In this document: piece after piece, positions 26,308-34,552 of the stretch
Position numbering within the stretch: position 1 is the stretch's first letter
How the letters are laid out: each line of letters starts with the position of its first letter
Assembly (NCBI GenBank): GCA_964459305.1
Contig: CAYWNA010000111.1
Coordinates: 1 to 38,627, forward strand
Source: CAYWNA01 sp964459305
GTDB lineage: Bacteria > Planctomycetota > Planctomycetia > Pirellulales > Pirellulaceae
Direction of reading: 5' to 3'
DNA: 38,627 nucleotides
The notes under the pieces: generated by a model
The model's database searches: none
Seen by the model: only the letters and a program-made list of their open reading frames with translations
What the model was told of the DNA's origin: nothing
Made by a program: the position numbers and the translations under genes

Positions 26308-29300
26308 ATGACAGATCAACAACATGTCGACCGCGGAAAGCCAGAGATCGCTGCCAAGATAGGTCCGGAACTCACGGTGTCCGAAGTCGCCAGACTTTGG
26401 CCGCTTGACATGGAAGAAACCAAAATCTGGCGAGTTCGGCTACATCGCACCGTTGCCGGTGTTTTTTTGGCAGCGATCGGAATCTTGGCGTTCGGGATCA
26501 TGCCTGCGTTTTGCTGTGCTTTGAATGCGGCGGAGCGCAAGGCTGGAACGCCAGGTAACGTTGCACGAGATGTCCTCGAAGAAACAGGCGTCAAAGGCGG
26601 GTTGATTGTGCATGTGGGTTGTGGTGATGGAAAGTTGACCGCGGCGCTACGCGCGGACGATCGGTACATGGTGCACGGGTTGGACTCGGATGCGACGAAT
26701 GTCGAGCGGGCGCGTGAGCGTGTTCGGTCGCTGGGATTGTACGGCAGGGTGTGTGTCCAGCATTGGGCGGGCGGCCGACTGCCCTATGCCGAGAATATGG
26801 TGAATCTGATCGTGGCGAGTGGCAAGTGTCAATTGGCGAGTGAGGAGATGGCGAGGGTGCTCGTTCCCGGCGGTGTTGCCCTCACCCTCGACCCTCAACT
26901 CTCAACCGTCAACCCCTTCCGCAAACCGTGGCCGGAGGAGATCGACGAGTGGACGCATTGGCTGCATGCTGCTGATAGCAACGCGGTCGCGCAGGATGTT
27001 GTGGCCGGGCCGCCGCGCCGGATGCAGTGGATTGCCAAACCGTTCTGGTCTCGGCACCACAATACGGTGCCCAGTGTCAGTGCCATGGTCTCGGCCAGGG
27101 GGCGGCTGTTCTATATCGTGGACGAAGCGCCGTCGAGCATGCATGGCAGCGTGCCGGACAAATGGGTGCTCGTGGCCCGCGACGCGTTCAACGGTCTGCA
27201 ACTTTGGCGCAAACCGATTCCCCAGTGGGGATGGAAGACGTGGAGCGCGGAGTGGACTTGTCGGTTTACCGTACCGACCCATATCCCGCGCCGCTTGGTC
27301 GCGGTGGGCGACAGCGTTTACGTCACGCTCGGATTCAACGCACCGCTGACCGAATTGGACGCGGCGACCGGCGAAGTGGGGCGTACGTTCGAGGGGACGG
27401 AATTTTCGGACGAGATCCTCTGCCACGGGGGAGTTCTGATTGTTGCACTTAACAAAGCTCCACAGGGCCCCGGTGCGGCTTCGGCCAACCGGCGAGACGA
27501 GCCGGGCGAACCACCGGTTCGAAAATGGGTGGCGGCGATCGATGCCGACAGCGGCAAAATGCTCTGGAAGGTCGGCGACTACGTGGGGCTTCGATCCAAG
27601 ACCGGTTCGATGGACCGCATCAGTCATCTGTCCATGTGCGCGGGCGATGGGCAGGTCTTTTTCGTCGATCGAGACGAGATTGTCAGCCTGGATTTGGAGG
27701 ATGGCCACGAGCTCTGGCGGGCGGCTCGCCCTGAAGTGCCCGAAAACAAGATGCGCTACAATATTCGCATCACGGACATGTGTACGCTGGTGTACCATGG
27801 CGGCTTTCTTTTCTTCGCCCAGCTGAATCCCGATCGACGCATCGACTGGCGCGAGATACGGGGCCGTTTGCACACGTTCTCGGCAAAAACGGGCGAAGCG
27901 CTGTGGGATCGCCCATGCGCCTCGTGGGGCTGGGGACATCCGGCGGATGTATTTGTGATCGACGGGCTGGTGTGGATCCAAGACTACCAGGGCGGATCGC
28001 GGGTCCAGCGAGAAGCGACACCAAGATCCGCAGCCGACCTTGCGACAGGAGAGTCCTGGATCGGCTCCAAGAACAATCTTGTGTTGGGCCTTGACCCCGA
28101 AACCGGCAATGTCCGTCAAGAGATTTCGAACTTCAAAGCGTTCAACTTTGGCCACCATCATCGTTGCTATCGAAACAAAGCCACGTCGCGTTTCATGATG
28201 ACCAGCTTCCGCGGTCTCGAATTCCTACCCTTCAACGGCGATGAAACGCAACTGAACCACTGGGTCCGCGGCACGTGCCGACTGGGGCCAATTCCGTGCA
28301 ACGGCCTCGTGTATTCAACACCTCATCCATGCAACTGCTACATCTCCTCAAAACTCAACGGCTTCGTCGCGCTGGCGCCGGAGGCGAAGGGCGAGCGGAG
28401 AGCGAAGGGCGAGCGGAGAGCAAAGGGCGAAGAGCGAATAGCGGCGGAACGCCTGGAACGCGGTCCTGCGTACGCCGATATCCAGCATCCAGTATCTAGT
28501 ATCCAGCATCCAGCTTCCGGAAACCAGCATCCCGATGCCTGGCCCACCTACCGGCACGATTCGGAGCGGAGCGGCACCACGCGGTCGCCGGTGGCTGCCG
28601 ATTTGAAGAAGGCATGGGAGACGGATATCGGCGGGAGACCGACCAGTTGTGTTTCCGTCGGCGATATTGTTGTGCTGGCCAATGTCGATTCGCATCAAGT
28701 CCTGGCGTTCGATCCGAGCGACGGAAAGCGGCTGTGGTGTTTCACTGCGGATGGCCGAGTGGACACTCCGCCGACACTGGCCGGTGGGCAAGCGTTCTTC
28801 GGCTGCACAGACGGCCGTGTCTATTGTGTGCGTTTGTCGGATGGCGCGCTGGTCTGGCGCTTGCGCGGCGCTCCGGAGGACCGGCTGGTGGGTGCCTTCG
28901 ACGGAATAGAATCCGCTTGGCCCATCCATGGCAGCGTACTGGTTCAGGACGGCGTTGTCTATTTCACCGCCGGCCGCTCTTCGTTCTTGGACGGAGGAAT
29001 CTCCGCCTGTTCGCTTGATGCGCAGACTGGGAAGGTACTGTCCGAGGAGCGGACGGCCACACCGTACTCGATGAAGGTCGATACCGGACGCGACCAGTTC
29101 GCGGACACGGGGCTGCTATCGGACTTGCTTGTCAGCCGTGGCGGATCGATCTACATGCGTCAGCGAAAGCTCTTCCCGGGTAGTGACGAGAAAGCCACCG
29201 GTGGACCGCTTCGTTCGACCGGCGGCCTGTTGGACGACAGTTGGTTCAGCCGTACGCGTTGGCATCTGAACGACAGGGCTCATGCGGAGTATTTCGTCTT

Positions 29301-29760
29301 CGACGCAGAGTCGGTCTACGGCGTCAGGGCCCGTGACTCGGCAAGCGACAATGGTGGTTTCTTTACGCCGGCGGCACGGGGTTACGAGCTATTTGCCGCC
29401 AATCTTCCGCCTTCCGTGACGGCCGGCGCCGGGCAAGGTAAGAAAGCATCGGGCAAGAAGAAGGGGGCCGTCCGCAAGCGTTGGTCCATCCGCGTGCCGT
29501 TGCGAGTGACGTCCCTGGTGCTGGCCGGCGAGACGCTGTTTGCCGCCGGTACACCGGATTCGATCGATCCGGATGAACCCTGGGCTGCCTACGAGGGCAA
29601 GCGGGGCAGCACGCTATTGGCGATCGCCAGCGCCGACGGTCGGGTACTCGCCGAATACGGACTTGACTCACCCGCCGTACTCGATGGGCTGAGTGCAGCC
29701 CAGGGGCGGCTGTATGTTTCGTCCGCTGAAGGGAAGGTAGTATGCTTCGCAGGTCATTAG
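26308..29760 (+). CDS. methyltransferase-domain/PQQ-type beta-propeller fusion protein, membrane-anchored
   Basis: A 1150-aa protein with a strong GAAGGAGGG site before ATG 26308. A hydrophobic segment at about 49-75 (VAGVFLAAIGILAFGIMPAF) acts as signal or anchor. Residues about 88-195 form a class I methyltransferase fold with the SAM motif GGLIVHVGCGDGKLTAALRA. PQQ-like propeller blades follow, e.g. WVAAIDADSGKMLWKVGDYV and EIVSLDLEDGHELW. A second propeller section (about 745-1150) begins at AWPTYRHDSERSGTTRSPVA. The two parts are joined by a repeat-rich linker of about 55 residues (28378-28540) that looks like inserted low-complexity DNA. Function is unknown. The decayed fragment at 1663-2294 belongs to the same family. 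Confidence 0.8.
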   Translation: MTDQQHVDRGKPEIAAKIGPELTVSEVARLWPLDMEETKIWRVRLHRTVAGVFLAAIGILAFGIMPAFCCALNAAERKAGTPGNVARDVLEETGVKGGLIVHVGCGDGKLTAALRADDRYMVHGLDSDATNVERARERVRSLGLYGRVCVQHWAGGRLPYAENMVNLIVASGKCQLASEEMARVLVPGGVALTLDPQLSTVNPFRKPWPEEIDEWTHWLHAADSNAVAQDVVAGPPRRMQWIAKPFWSRHHNTVPSVSAMVSARGRLFYIVDEAPSSMHGSVPDKWVLVARDAFNGLQLWRKPIPQWGWKTWSAEWTCRFTVPTHIPRRLVAVGDSVYVTLGFNAPLTELDAATGEVGRTFEGTEFSDEILCHGGVLIVALNKAPQGPGAASANRRDEPGEPPVRKWVAAIDADSGKMLWKVGDYVGLRSKTGSMDRISHLSMCAGDGQVFFVDRDEIVSLDLEDGHELWRAARPEVPENKMRYNIRITDMCTLVYHGGFLFFAQLNPDRRIDWREIRGRLHTFSAKTGEALWDRPCASWGWGHPADVFVIDGLVWIQDYQGGSRVQREATPRSAADLATGESWIGSKNNLVLGLDPETGNVRQEISNFKAFNFGHHHRCYRNKATSRFMMTSFRGLEFLPFNGDETQLNHWVRGTCRLGPIPCNGLVYSTPHPCNCYISSKLNGFVALAPEAKGERRAKGERRAKGEERIAAERLERGPAYADIQHPVSSIQHPASGNQHPDAWPTYRHDSERSGTTRSPVAADLKKAWETDIGGRPTSCVSVGDIVVLANVDSHQVLAFDPSDGKRLWCFTADGRVDTPPTLAGGQAFFGCTDGRVYCVRLSDGALVWRLRGAPEDRLVGAFDGIESAWPIHGSVLVQDGVVYFTAGRSSFLDGGISACSLDAQTGKVLSEERTATPYSMKVDTGRDQFADTGLLSDLLVSRGGSIYMRQRKLFPGSDEKATGGPLRSTGGLLDDSWFSRTRWHLNDRAHAEYFVFDAESVYGVRARDSASDNGGFFTPAARGYELFAANLPPSVTAGAGQGKKASGKKKGAVRKRWSIRVPLRVTSLVLAGETLFAAGTPDSIDPDEPWAAYEGKRGSTLLAIASADGRVLAEYGLDSPAVLDGLSAAQGRLYVSSAEGKVVCFAGH
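28384..28437 (+). repeat. 18-base tandem repeat inside the PQQ-propeller gene
   Basis: Two perfect copies of GCGAAGGGCGAGCGGAGA (28384-28401, 28402-28419) and a third altered copy (28420-28437). Because the unit is six codons, it encodes KGERRAKGERRAKGEER without disturbing the frame. Confidence 0.9.
28479..28532 (+). repeat. CAGCATCCAGTATC simple repeat inside the same gene
   Basis: A degenerate run of TATCCAGCATCC units encodes DIQHPVSSIQHPASGNQHPD. It follows the 18-base tandem repeat and together with it forms the linker between two propeller parts. Base use differs sharply from the surrounding propeller codons. Confidence 0.8.
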
Positions 29761-29776
29761 ACTCGGCTGTTGTACC

Positions 29777-29842
29777 ATGATTTTGCCCGAGCATGATTCT
29801 GCCTTGTCTTCTTCGGGCAAAATCATTGTTGGGCAAAATCAT
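29777..29842. repeat. inverted plus direct repeat TGATTTTGCCC
   Basis: ATGATTTTGCCCGA at 29777-29790 is perfectly inverted at 29813-29826, and GGGCAAAATCAT occurs again at 29831-29842. It lies 16 bases after the PQQ-propeller gene, so it might act as a transcription boundary, though no run of T follows. Confidence 0.65.
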
Positions 29843-29923
29843 TCGTGTATCTTTGGCTGTGCGCGATCGGCGGGGCATGTATAATGGCGTTGCCCCAAGA
29901 CGAGCATTCCCCTTCGTGCGACA

Positions 29924-32419
29924 ATGGACGGGCTGCGAGGGCGCTGGGCCGCCCGAAATTGGAGCGAACGGGGAGGACGGTGGTACGGCGGGATTCCCAT
30001 GGATCAGAAGCAGACGCATACCGAAGGGCTGCAGTTCGCCTCGTTGGCGGCCCATCAGATGCGCTCGCCTGTGACCGCCGTCAAATCGATCCTGCAAACG
30101 CTCTTGGGCGGGTATGTCGGTCCGCTGAGCGACAAGCAGAAGGAAATGCTCTGGAAGGCGGATGCCCGTTGCGATCAGGCGCTGGAATCCATCCGCCGTA
30201 TGCTGACCGTTGCCCGTGGCGTTGACGAGGAACTCGGCGGGCAGATTGCCGATGTGGCCGGCGCGTGTCGTCGGACGCTCCTGCAATACACGTCTGACGC
30301 CCTGCAGCGCGACATCTCGTTGGCCTCCAACATCTCGCAGGACCCCGTTTACGTGATCGGCAACGAAGCCGCGTTCTGTGAGGTGGTTGCTGCGCTGGCG
30401 GAAAATGCGCTGAAGTACACGCCAAGTTTCGGCCGCGTTCGGGTCACACTGGCGGTGGATGCGGAAACGGAGATAGTGCGGCTTTCTGTGTGCGACTCCG
30501 GTGTGGGTATTGCCGAGGCCGACCGCCAAAATATCTTTGAGCCGTTCTTTCGAACGACCGCCGCCAAAGCCCTGAGCGTGCCGGGCACGGGACTTGGGTT
30601 GGCTTTCGTAAAGGCGATCGTTGATGCTGCGGGAGGAAGGGTCGTCGCCGGGAAGTCCGAACTGGGTGGCGCCGATGTCACCGTCGAACTTCCATTGGCG
30701 CAACCGACTGTTGCCGCGGAACAAGGAAAAAAGAGCATGTCCGGATCCATGAAGGTTGTCATCGTCGGCGGTGTGGCTGCGGGCCCCAAGGTGGCTTCGA
30801 AGATCATCCGCCTGATGCCCGATGCCGAAGTGACCATTGTCGACAAGGGCAAGCTGCTTTCCTACGCCGGGTGCGGCTTGCCCTATTATGTGTCTGGCGT
30901 GATTCCCGATCAGATGCAATTGATGTCGTCGGCGGTTGGCATGGTCCGGGATGCGGTGTTCTTCCAGCAAATCAAGAACGTCCGCGTCATGAACCAGACC
31001 GAGGCGGTGGAGATCGATCGCCCCAACAAGCGATTGCGCGTGGCGGATTTGGTCAACAAGCGAGAGATAGGACTGGACTACGACAAGCTGGTGCTGGCCA
31101 CGGGCGCTTCTCCCGTCGTGCCTCCAATACCCAAAGTGGACTTGGGGAACATCTTTACGCTCCACGGCGTTCACGACGCCGAGGGTTTGAAGTCGGCTTT
31201 GACGGGGCGCAAGGCGCGCGATGTGGTAATCGTGGGCGGCGGGTTGATCGCCGTGGAAATCACCGAAGCACTCGTGCGCACCGGTTCGCGAGTGACGATC
31301 GTTGAAATGATGCCCCAGATCCTGAGAATTCTAGATTCGGAAATAGCCACGCTCGTCGAGCAGCACATGGAGTCGAAGGGCGTCAAGATCTTTACCAGCA
31401 CCAAAGTCAGGAGTTTCGAGGGCGATACGCACGTGAGCGCCGTGGTCACCGAGCAGACCACGCTGAACGCGGATGTTGTGATTCTTGGCAGCGGCGTCCG
31501 ACCGAACGTCGCCTTGGCCGAAGCTGCCGGTTTGGATCTCGGCACAACCGGTGCGATCCGAGTGGATGACAAGATGCGTACCTCGGATCCGGACATCTTC
31601 GCTGCGGGCGATTGCGTCGAATGCAATGATCTGGTCAGTGGCAAGGCTTGCTACGTCCCGCTGGGCTCGACGGCGAACAAGCAAGGTCGTGTGGCTGCCA
31701 TCAGCATGTGCGGCGGCAACGCCGCTTTCCCCGGCGTGTTGGGCACAACCGTGTGCAAGGTATTCGACTATTGCGTTGCCCGCACCGGCCTGACAGAGGC
31801 GGCCGCCCAACAACTGGGCTACGACGTCGTTACCGCGCTGGTGCCTGCACCGGACAAGGAACACTTCATGCCCGAAGCGGCGATGCTTCTGCTGAAAGTC
31901 GTCGTCGACCGAAAGACCCGGCGGCTGCTGGGCGTCCAGGCAACCGGGCCGGGCGCGGGTGACAAGCGGATCGACGTGGCCGCCATGGCAATTTCGGCCC
32001 GCATGACGGTGGATCAATTGGCTAACGCCGATCTCTGCTATGCTCCGCCCTACTCCCCGGCCATGGACAATCTGATCACGGCAGCCAATGTGGCGGCCAA
32101 CAAACTGGACGGCCACATGAACGGGATCACGGCGGCCGAGGTCCAGAACATGATCCAACAGCAGGAGGATTTCGTCTTCCTCGACGTGCGCAGTCTGGCC
32201 GAGCACGAACAGGTTCGTCTGCCGCAGGCCACGCTGGTTCCGCTGGGTACGCTGCGGGGACGGATCGACGAACTGCCTCGCGACAAGCCGATTGTCACCT
32301 TTTGCAATACGTCTTTGCGCGGCTACGAAGCGGCGTTGATTCTGAAAGCCGCCGGTTTCGAACAGGTTCGCGTCATGGACGGTGGAATCGCCATGTGGCC
32401 GTATGAAAGGCTTGGTTGA
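29924..32419 (+). CDS. histidine kinase / CoA-disulfide-reductase-like flavoprotein / rhodanese fusion
   Basis: An 831-aa soluble protein with three modules. (1) Histidine kinase: H-box AAHQMRSPVTAVKSI with His44, N-box ENALKYTP (Asn161), G1 DSGVGI (Asp191), F-box FEPFF and G2 GTGLGL (221-226). There is no membrane segment and no separate sensor domain in front. (2) Pyridine-nucleotide disulfide oxidoreductase from about 276: FAD site VVIVGGVAAGPKVA, redox Cys317 in YAGCGLPYY, NAD site VVIVGGGLIAVEITEAL, DIFAAGDC, and dimer domain with CYAPPYSPAMDN. (3) Rhodanese, about 734-831, active Cys794 in FCNTSLRGY. Modules 2+3 match the CoA-disulfide-reductase/NAD(P)H polysulfide-reductase-rhodanese type. 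The start may be ATG 29999 (His at residue 19) rather than 29924. It heads the hydrogenase cluster. The kinase could sense flavin/NADH or persulfide state; this is inference. Confidence 0.85.
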   Translation: MDGLRGRWAARNWSERGGRWYGGIPMDQKQTHTEGLQFASLAAHQMRSPVTAVKSILQTLLGGYVGPLSDKQKEMLWKADARCDQALESIRRMLTVARGVDEELGGQIADVAGACRRTLLQYTSDALQRDISLASNISQDPVYVIGNEAAFCEVVAALAENALKYTPSFGRVRVTLAVDAETEIVRLSVCDSGVGIAEADRQNIFEPFFRTTAAKALSVPGTGLGLAFVKAIVDAAGGRVVAGKSELGGADVTVELPLAQPTVAAEQGKKSMSGSMKVVIVGGVAAGPKVASKIIRLMPDAEVTIVDKGKLLSYAGCGLPYYVSGVIPDQMQLMSSAVGMVRDAVFFQQIKNVRVMNQTEAVEIDRPNKRLRVADLVNKREIGLDYDKLVLATGASPVVPPIPKVDLGNIFTLHGVHDAEGLKSALTGRKARDVVIVGGGLIAVEITEALVRTGSRVTIVEMMPQILRILDSEIATLVEQHMESKGVKIFTSTKVRSFEGDTHVSAVVTEQTTLNADVVILGSGVRPNVALAEAAGLDLGTTGAIRVDDKMRTSDPDIFAAGDCVECNDLVSGKACYVPLGSTANKQGRVAAISMCGGNAAFPGVLGTTVCKVFDYCVARTGLTEAAAQQLGYDVVTALVPAPDKEHFMPEAAMLLLKVVVDRKTRRLLGVQATGPGAGDKRIDVAAMAISARMTVDQLANADLCYAPPYSPAMDNLITAANVAANKLDGHMNGITAAEVQNMIQQQEDFVFLDVRSLAEHEQVRLPQATLVPLGTLRGRIDELPRDKPIVTFCNTSLRGYEAALILKAAGFEQVRVMDGGIAMWPYERLG
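30725..30739 (+). promoter_or_regulatory. possible internal ribosome site at the kinase/reductase junction
   Basis: GGAAAAAAGAGC immediately precedes ATG 30737, which is in frame and is exactly where a stand-alone reductase-rhodanese protein of 560 aa would begin. The six-A run is also a possible slippage or sequencing-error site: one A fewer would end the kinase at a TGA a few codons on, overlapping this ATG. Confidence 0.4.
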
Positions 32420-32433
32420 AACTGCATGAATTT

Positions 32434-32511
32434 GTTTAACCGCAAGCCGGAGGCGTGCGCGAATGGACATGGCCAGCGGATTACGCGCACGCCTCCGGCT
32501 TGCGGTTAAAC
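32434..32511. repeat. palindromic element with GTTTAACCGC ends, copy 1
   Basis: A perfect 28-base inverted repeat: 32434-32461 (starts GTTTAACCGCAAGCCGGAGG) and 32484-32511, with a 22-base loop. It lies 14 bases after the kinase-fusion stop and about 150 bases before hoxF. It could form a strong hairpin in the operon transcript. No T-run follows, so terminator function is doubtful. Confidence 0.9.
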
Positions 32512-32659
32512 GAGGATGTTCTTGTGTCTGCGCCAACAAGCTCCCCTTGACAACGTACGGTGATTGCTGAAAAAAAGGAGGCGTCGCCGGCCTCGATGAT
32601 TTCGGGGCAGGCAAGAAAGACACCATGCCGGGGAGCAAGAGCATGATCGGAGTACATCG

Positions 32660-34480
32660 ATGAACGAAACGCTGCAGCGAGTTATCGATGAGATGTGTGA
32701 CCAGATCGCACATGATCGCACGCGGATTCTTGAAGTCGTTCGGGCCGTGCAGGACAGGTTCGGCTGCGTCGGCAGTGAAGCCACTGAACTGATCGCCGAC
32801 CGGATGTCCGTCCATCGGGTGGAAGTGGATAGCATCGTTACGTTCTACGCGTTCTTGACCCGCGAACCCAAGGGAGACGTCGTGATCCGCCTTTGCGACG
32901 ACGTGATCGACGAGATCAAGGGAGCGGATCGCGTGGCCAACGCTTTCCAGGAAGCGTTGGGCATCGGATTCGGCGAGACCACACCCGATGGCCAGATCAC
33001 ACTGGAGCGCACCCCCTGCATCGGCATGTGCGACCAGGCCCCCGCAGCATTGATCAACGATGTGGTGGCGACCAATCTGTCCAGCGATTCGGCGCGGCAG
33101 ATCGTGGAGATCCTCCGCAGACTCCCGGTGCCTCAGAAGATCGTGACCAGCTTCGGTTTCGGCGATGGCAACAACGCCCACGATTTGGTCCGCGCCATGG
33201 TTCACAACAACGTTCGGATGCCGGGCGAGGTGATCTTTGGCGAGATGACCGCCGGTGTCGCGCTGCGCGCGGCTTTGTCGATGAGCCCGCGCGAAGTGAT
33301 CCGCGATGTAAAAACGGCGCGGCTGCGAGGGCGAGGCGGGGCCGGTTTTCCCGCCGGGATGAAGTGGGAGTTCACCCGCGCCGCCGACGGCGACCGGCGC
33401 TACGTCATCTGCAACGCCGACGAAGGAGAACCGGGAACCTTCAAGGACCGCGTCATCCTCACGGAGCGGCCCGATCTAATGATCGAAGGGATGACGATCG
33501 CCGGATACGCGGTCGGCGCTGACACGGGCATCATCTACCTGCGAGCCGAATACGCGTACTTGCGGCCCTATCTCGAACATGTTCAGGAGGAACGCCGCAA
33601 GCAGGGGCTGTTGGGCGAAGACATCCTCGGCAAGGAGGGATTCAACTTCGACATCCGTATTTGCATGGGCGCGGGGTCCTACGTGTGTGGCGAAGAAACG
33701 GCCATGATCAGCTCTTGCGAGGGCGATCGGGGCGACCCGAAGCATCGCCCGCCGTTTCCCACGGACAAAGGGTTCTTGGGCCAACCGACAACGATCAATA
33801 ACGTGGAAACGTTGTGCTGCGTGGCGAGAATCCTCGAACGTGGCCCCGGATGGTTTTCTGAGTTCGGTACGTCCAGAAGCGCTGGAACGAAACTGCTGAG
33901 CATCTCCGGCGATTGCACGCGACCGGGTGTTTACGAGGTGCCGTTTGGGATCGAACTGAACGGAGTGCTTCGGCTGTGCGGGGCGGAGGACGCCGCGGCC
34001 GTACAGGTGGGCGGGCCTAGTGGGCAAATGGTTGGGCCCGACGGTTTTGGGCGTACCATCTGCTACGACGATCTGGCCACGGGCGGGGCGGTCATGGTGT
34101 TCGATTCGACAAGAGACATCCTCCAGATCGTCCGTAAGTTCTTGGAGTTCTTCATCGAAGAGAGCTGCGGATACTGCACGCCGTGCCGCGTGGGCAACGT
34201 GCTGCTCGAAGAACGGATCGGCAAGATCCTGGCCGGCAAAGGCGAACCGTCGGACCTGGAGTATCTGGAGGAACTTGGCAACACGATCAAGACGGCCAGC
34301 CGATGCGGACTTGGTCAGACCTCGCCCAACCCGGTGCTCACAACGCTCAAGAGTTTCCGGCCAGCGTACGAAGCGTTGGTGCGCGAAGCAACTGACGGTC
34401 TGCAGCCGACGTTCGACATAAACGCCGCATTGGCCGAGGCGAAGGCCATCGCCGGCCGCGATTCCGTACATTTTGGCTGA
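32660..34480 (+). CDS. hoxF: NAD-reducing hydrogenase diaphorase subunit HoxF (NuoE-NuoF-like fusion)
   Basis: A 606-aa protein, close to the length of the fused HoxF of Cupriavidus necator. The N-terminal NuoE-like domain (1-150) keeps Cys79, Cys120 and Cys124 (RLCDDV, TPCIGMC) but lacks one Cys of a classical [2Fe-2S] site. The NuoF-like domain has the FMN/NADH motifs RGRGGAGFPAGMKW, NADEGEPGTFKDR and GAGSYVCGEETA. The [4Fe-4S] ligands are Cys503, 506, 509 (ESCGYCTPCR) and Cys549 (SRCGLG). It passes electrons between NAD(H) and the hydrogenase module in the cytoplasm. A GGAG site is seven bases before ATG 32660. It is the first hydrogenase structural gene, followed by hoxU, hoxY and hoxH. 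Confidence 0.95.
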   Translation: MNETLQRVIDEMCDQIAHDRTRILEVVRAVQDRFGCVGSEATELIADRMSVHRVEVDSIVTFYAFLTREPKGDVVIRLCDDVIDEIKGADRVANAFQEALGIGFGETTPDGQITLERTPCIGMCDQAPAALINDVVATNLSSDSARQIVEILRRLPVPQKIVTSFGFGDGNNAHDLVRAMVHNNVRMPGEVIFGEMTAGVALRAALSMSPREVIRDVKTARLRGRGGAGFPAGMKWEFTRAADGDRRYVICNADEGEPGTFKDRVILTERPDLMIEGMTIAGYAVGADTGIIYLRAEYAYLRPYLEHVQEERRKQGLLGEDILGKEGFNFDIRICMGAGSYVCGEETAMISSCEGDRGDPKHRPPFPTDKGFLGQPTTINNVETLCCVARILERGPGWFSEFGTSRSAGTKLLSISGDCTRPGVYEVPFGIELNGVLRLCGAEDAAAVQVGGPSGQMVGPDGFGRTICYDDLATGGAVMVFDSTRDILQIVRKFLEFFIEESCGYCTPCRVGNVLLEERIGKILAGKGEPSDLEYLEELGNTIKTASRCGLGQTSPNPVLTTLKSFRPAYEALVREATDGLQPTFDINAALAEAKAIAGRDSVHFG

Positions 34481-34552
34481 AAACGAAACACGTAGGATCA
34501 AAGACGAAGTAGGTTCATCCGGAAGCTACTATTCCCGCAACGGGCGAATGAA

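Noticed and set aside
32434..32511. Rho-independent terminator separating the kinase fusion from hoxF
   Set aside because: The stem is long and perfect, but no T-run follows, and its end sequence recurs at the hoxY-hoxH palindrome, so a repeat element is the better call.
31331..33205. 624-aa minus-strand open frame across the kinase fusion and hoxF
   Set aside because: It spans two well-supported plus-strand genes and a palindrome; the translation has no domain features.
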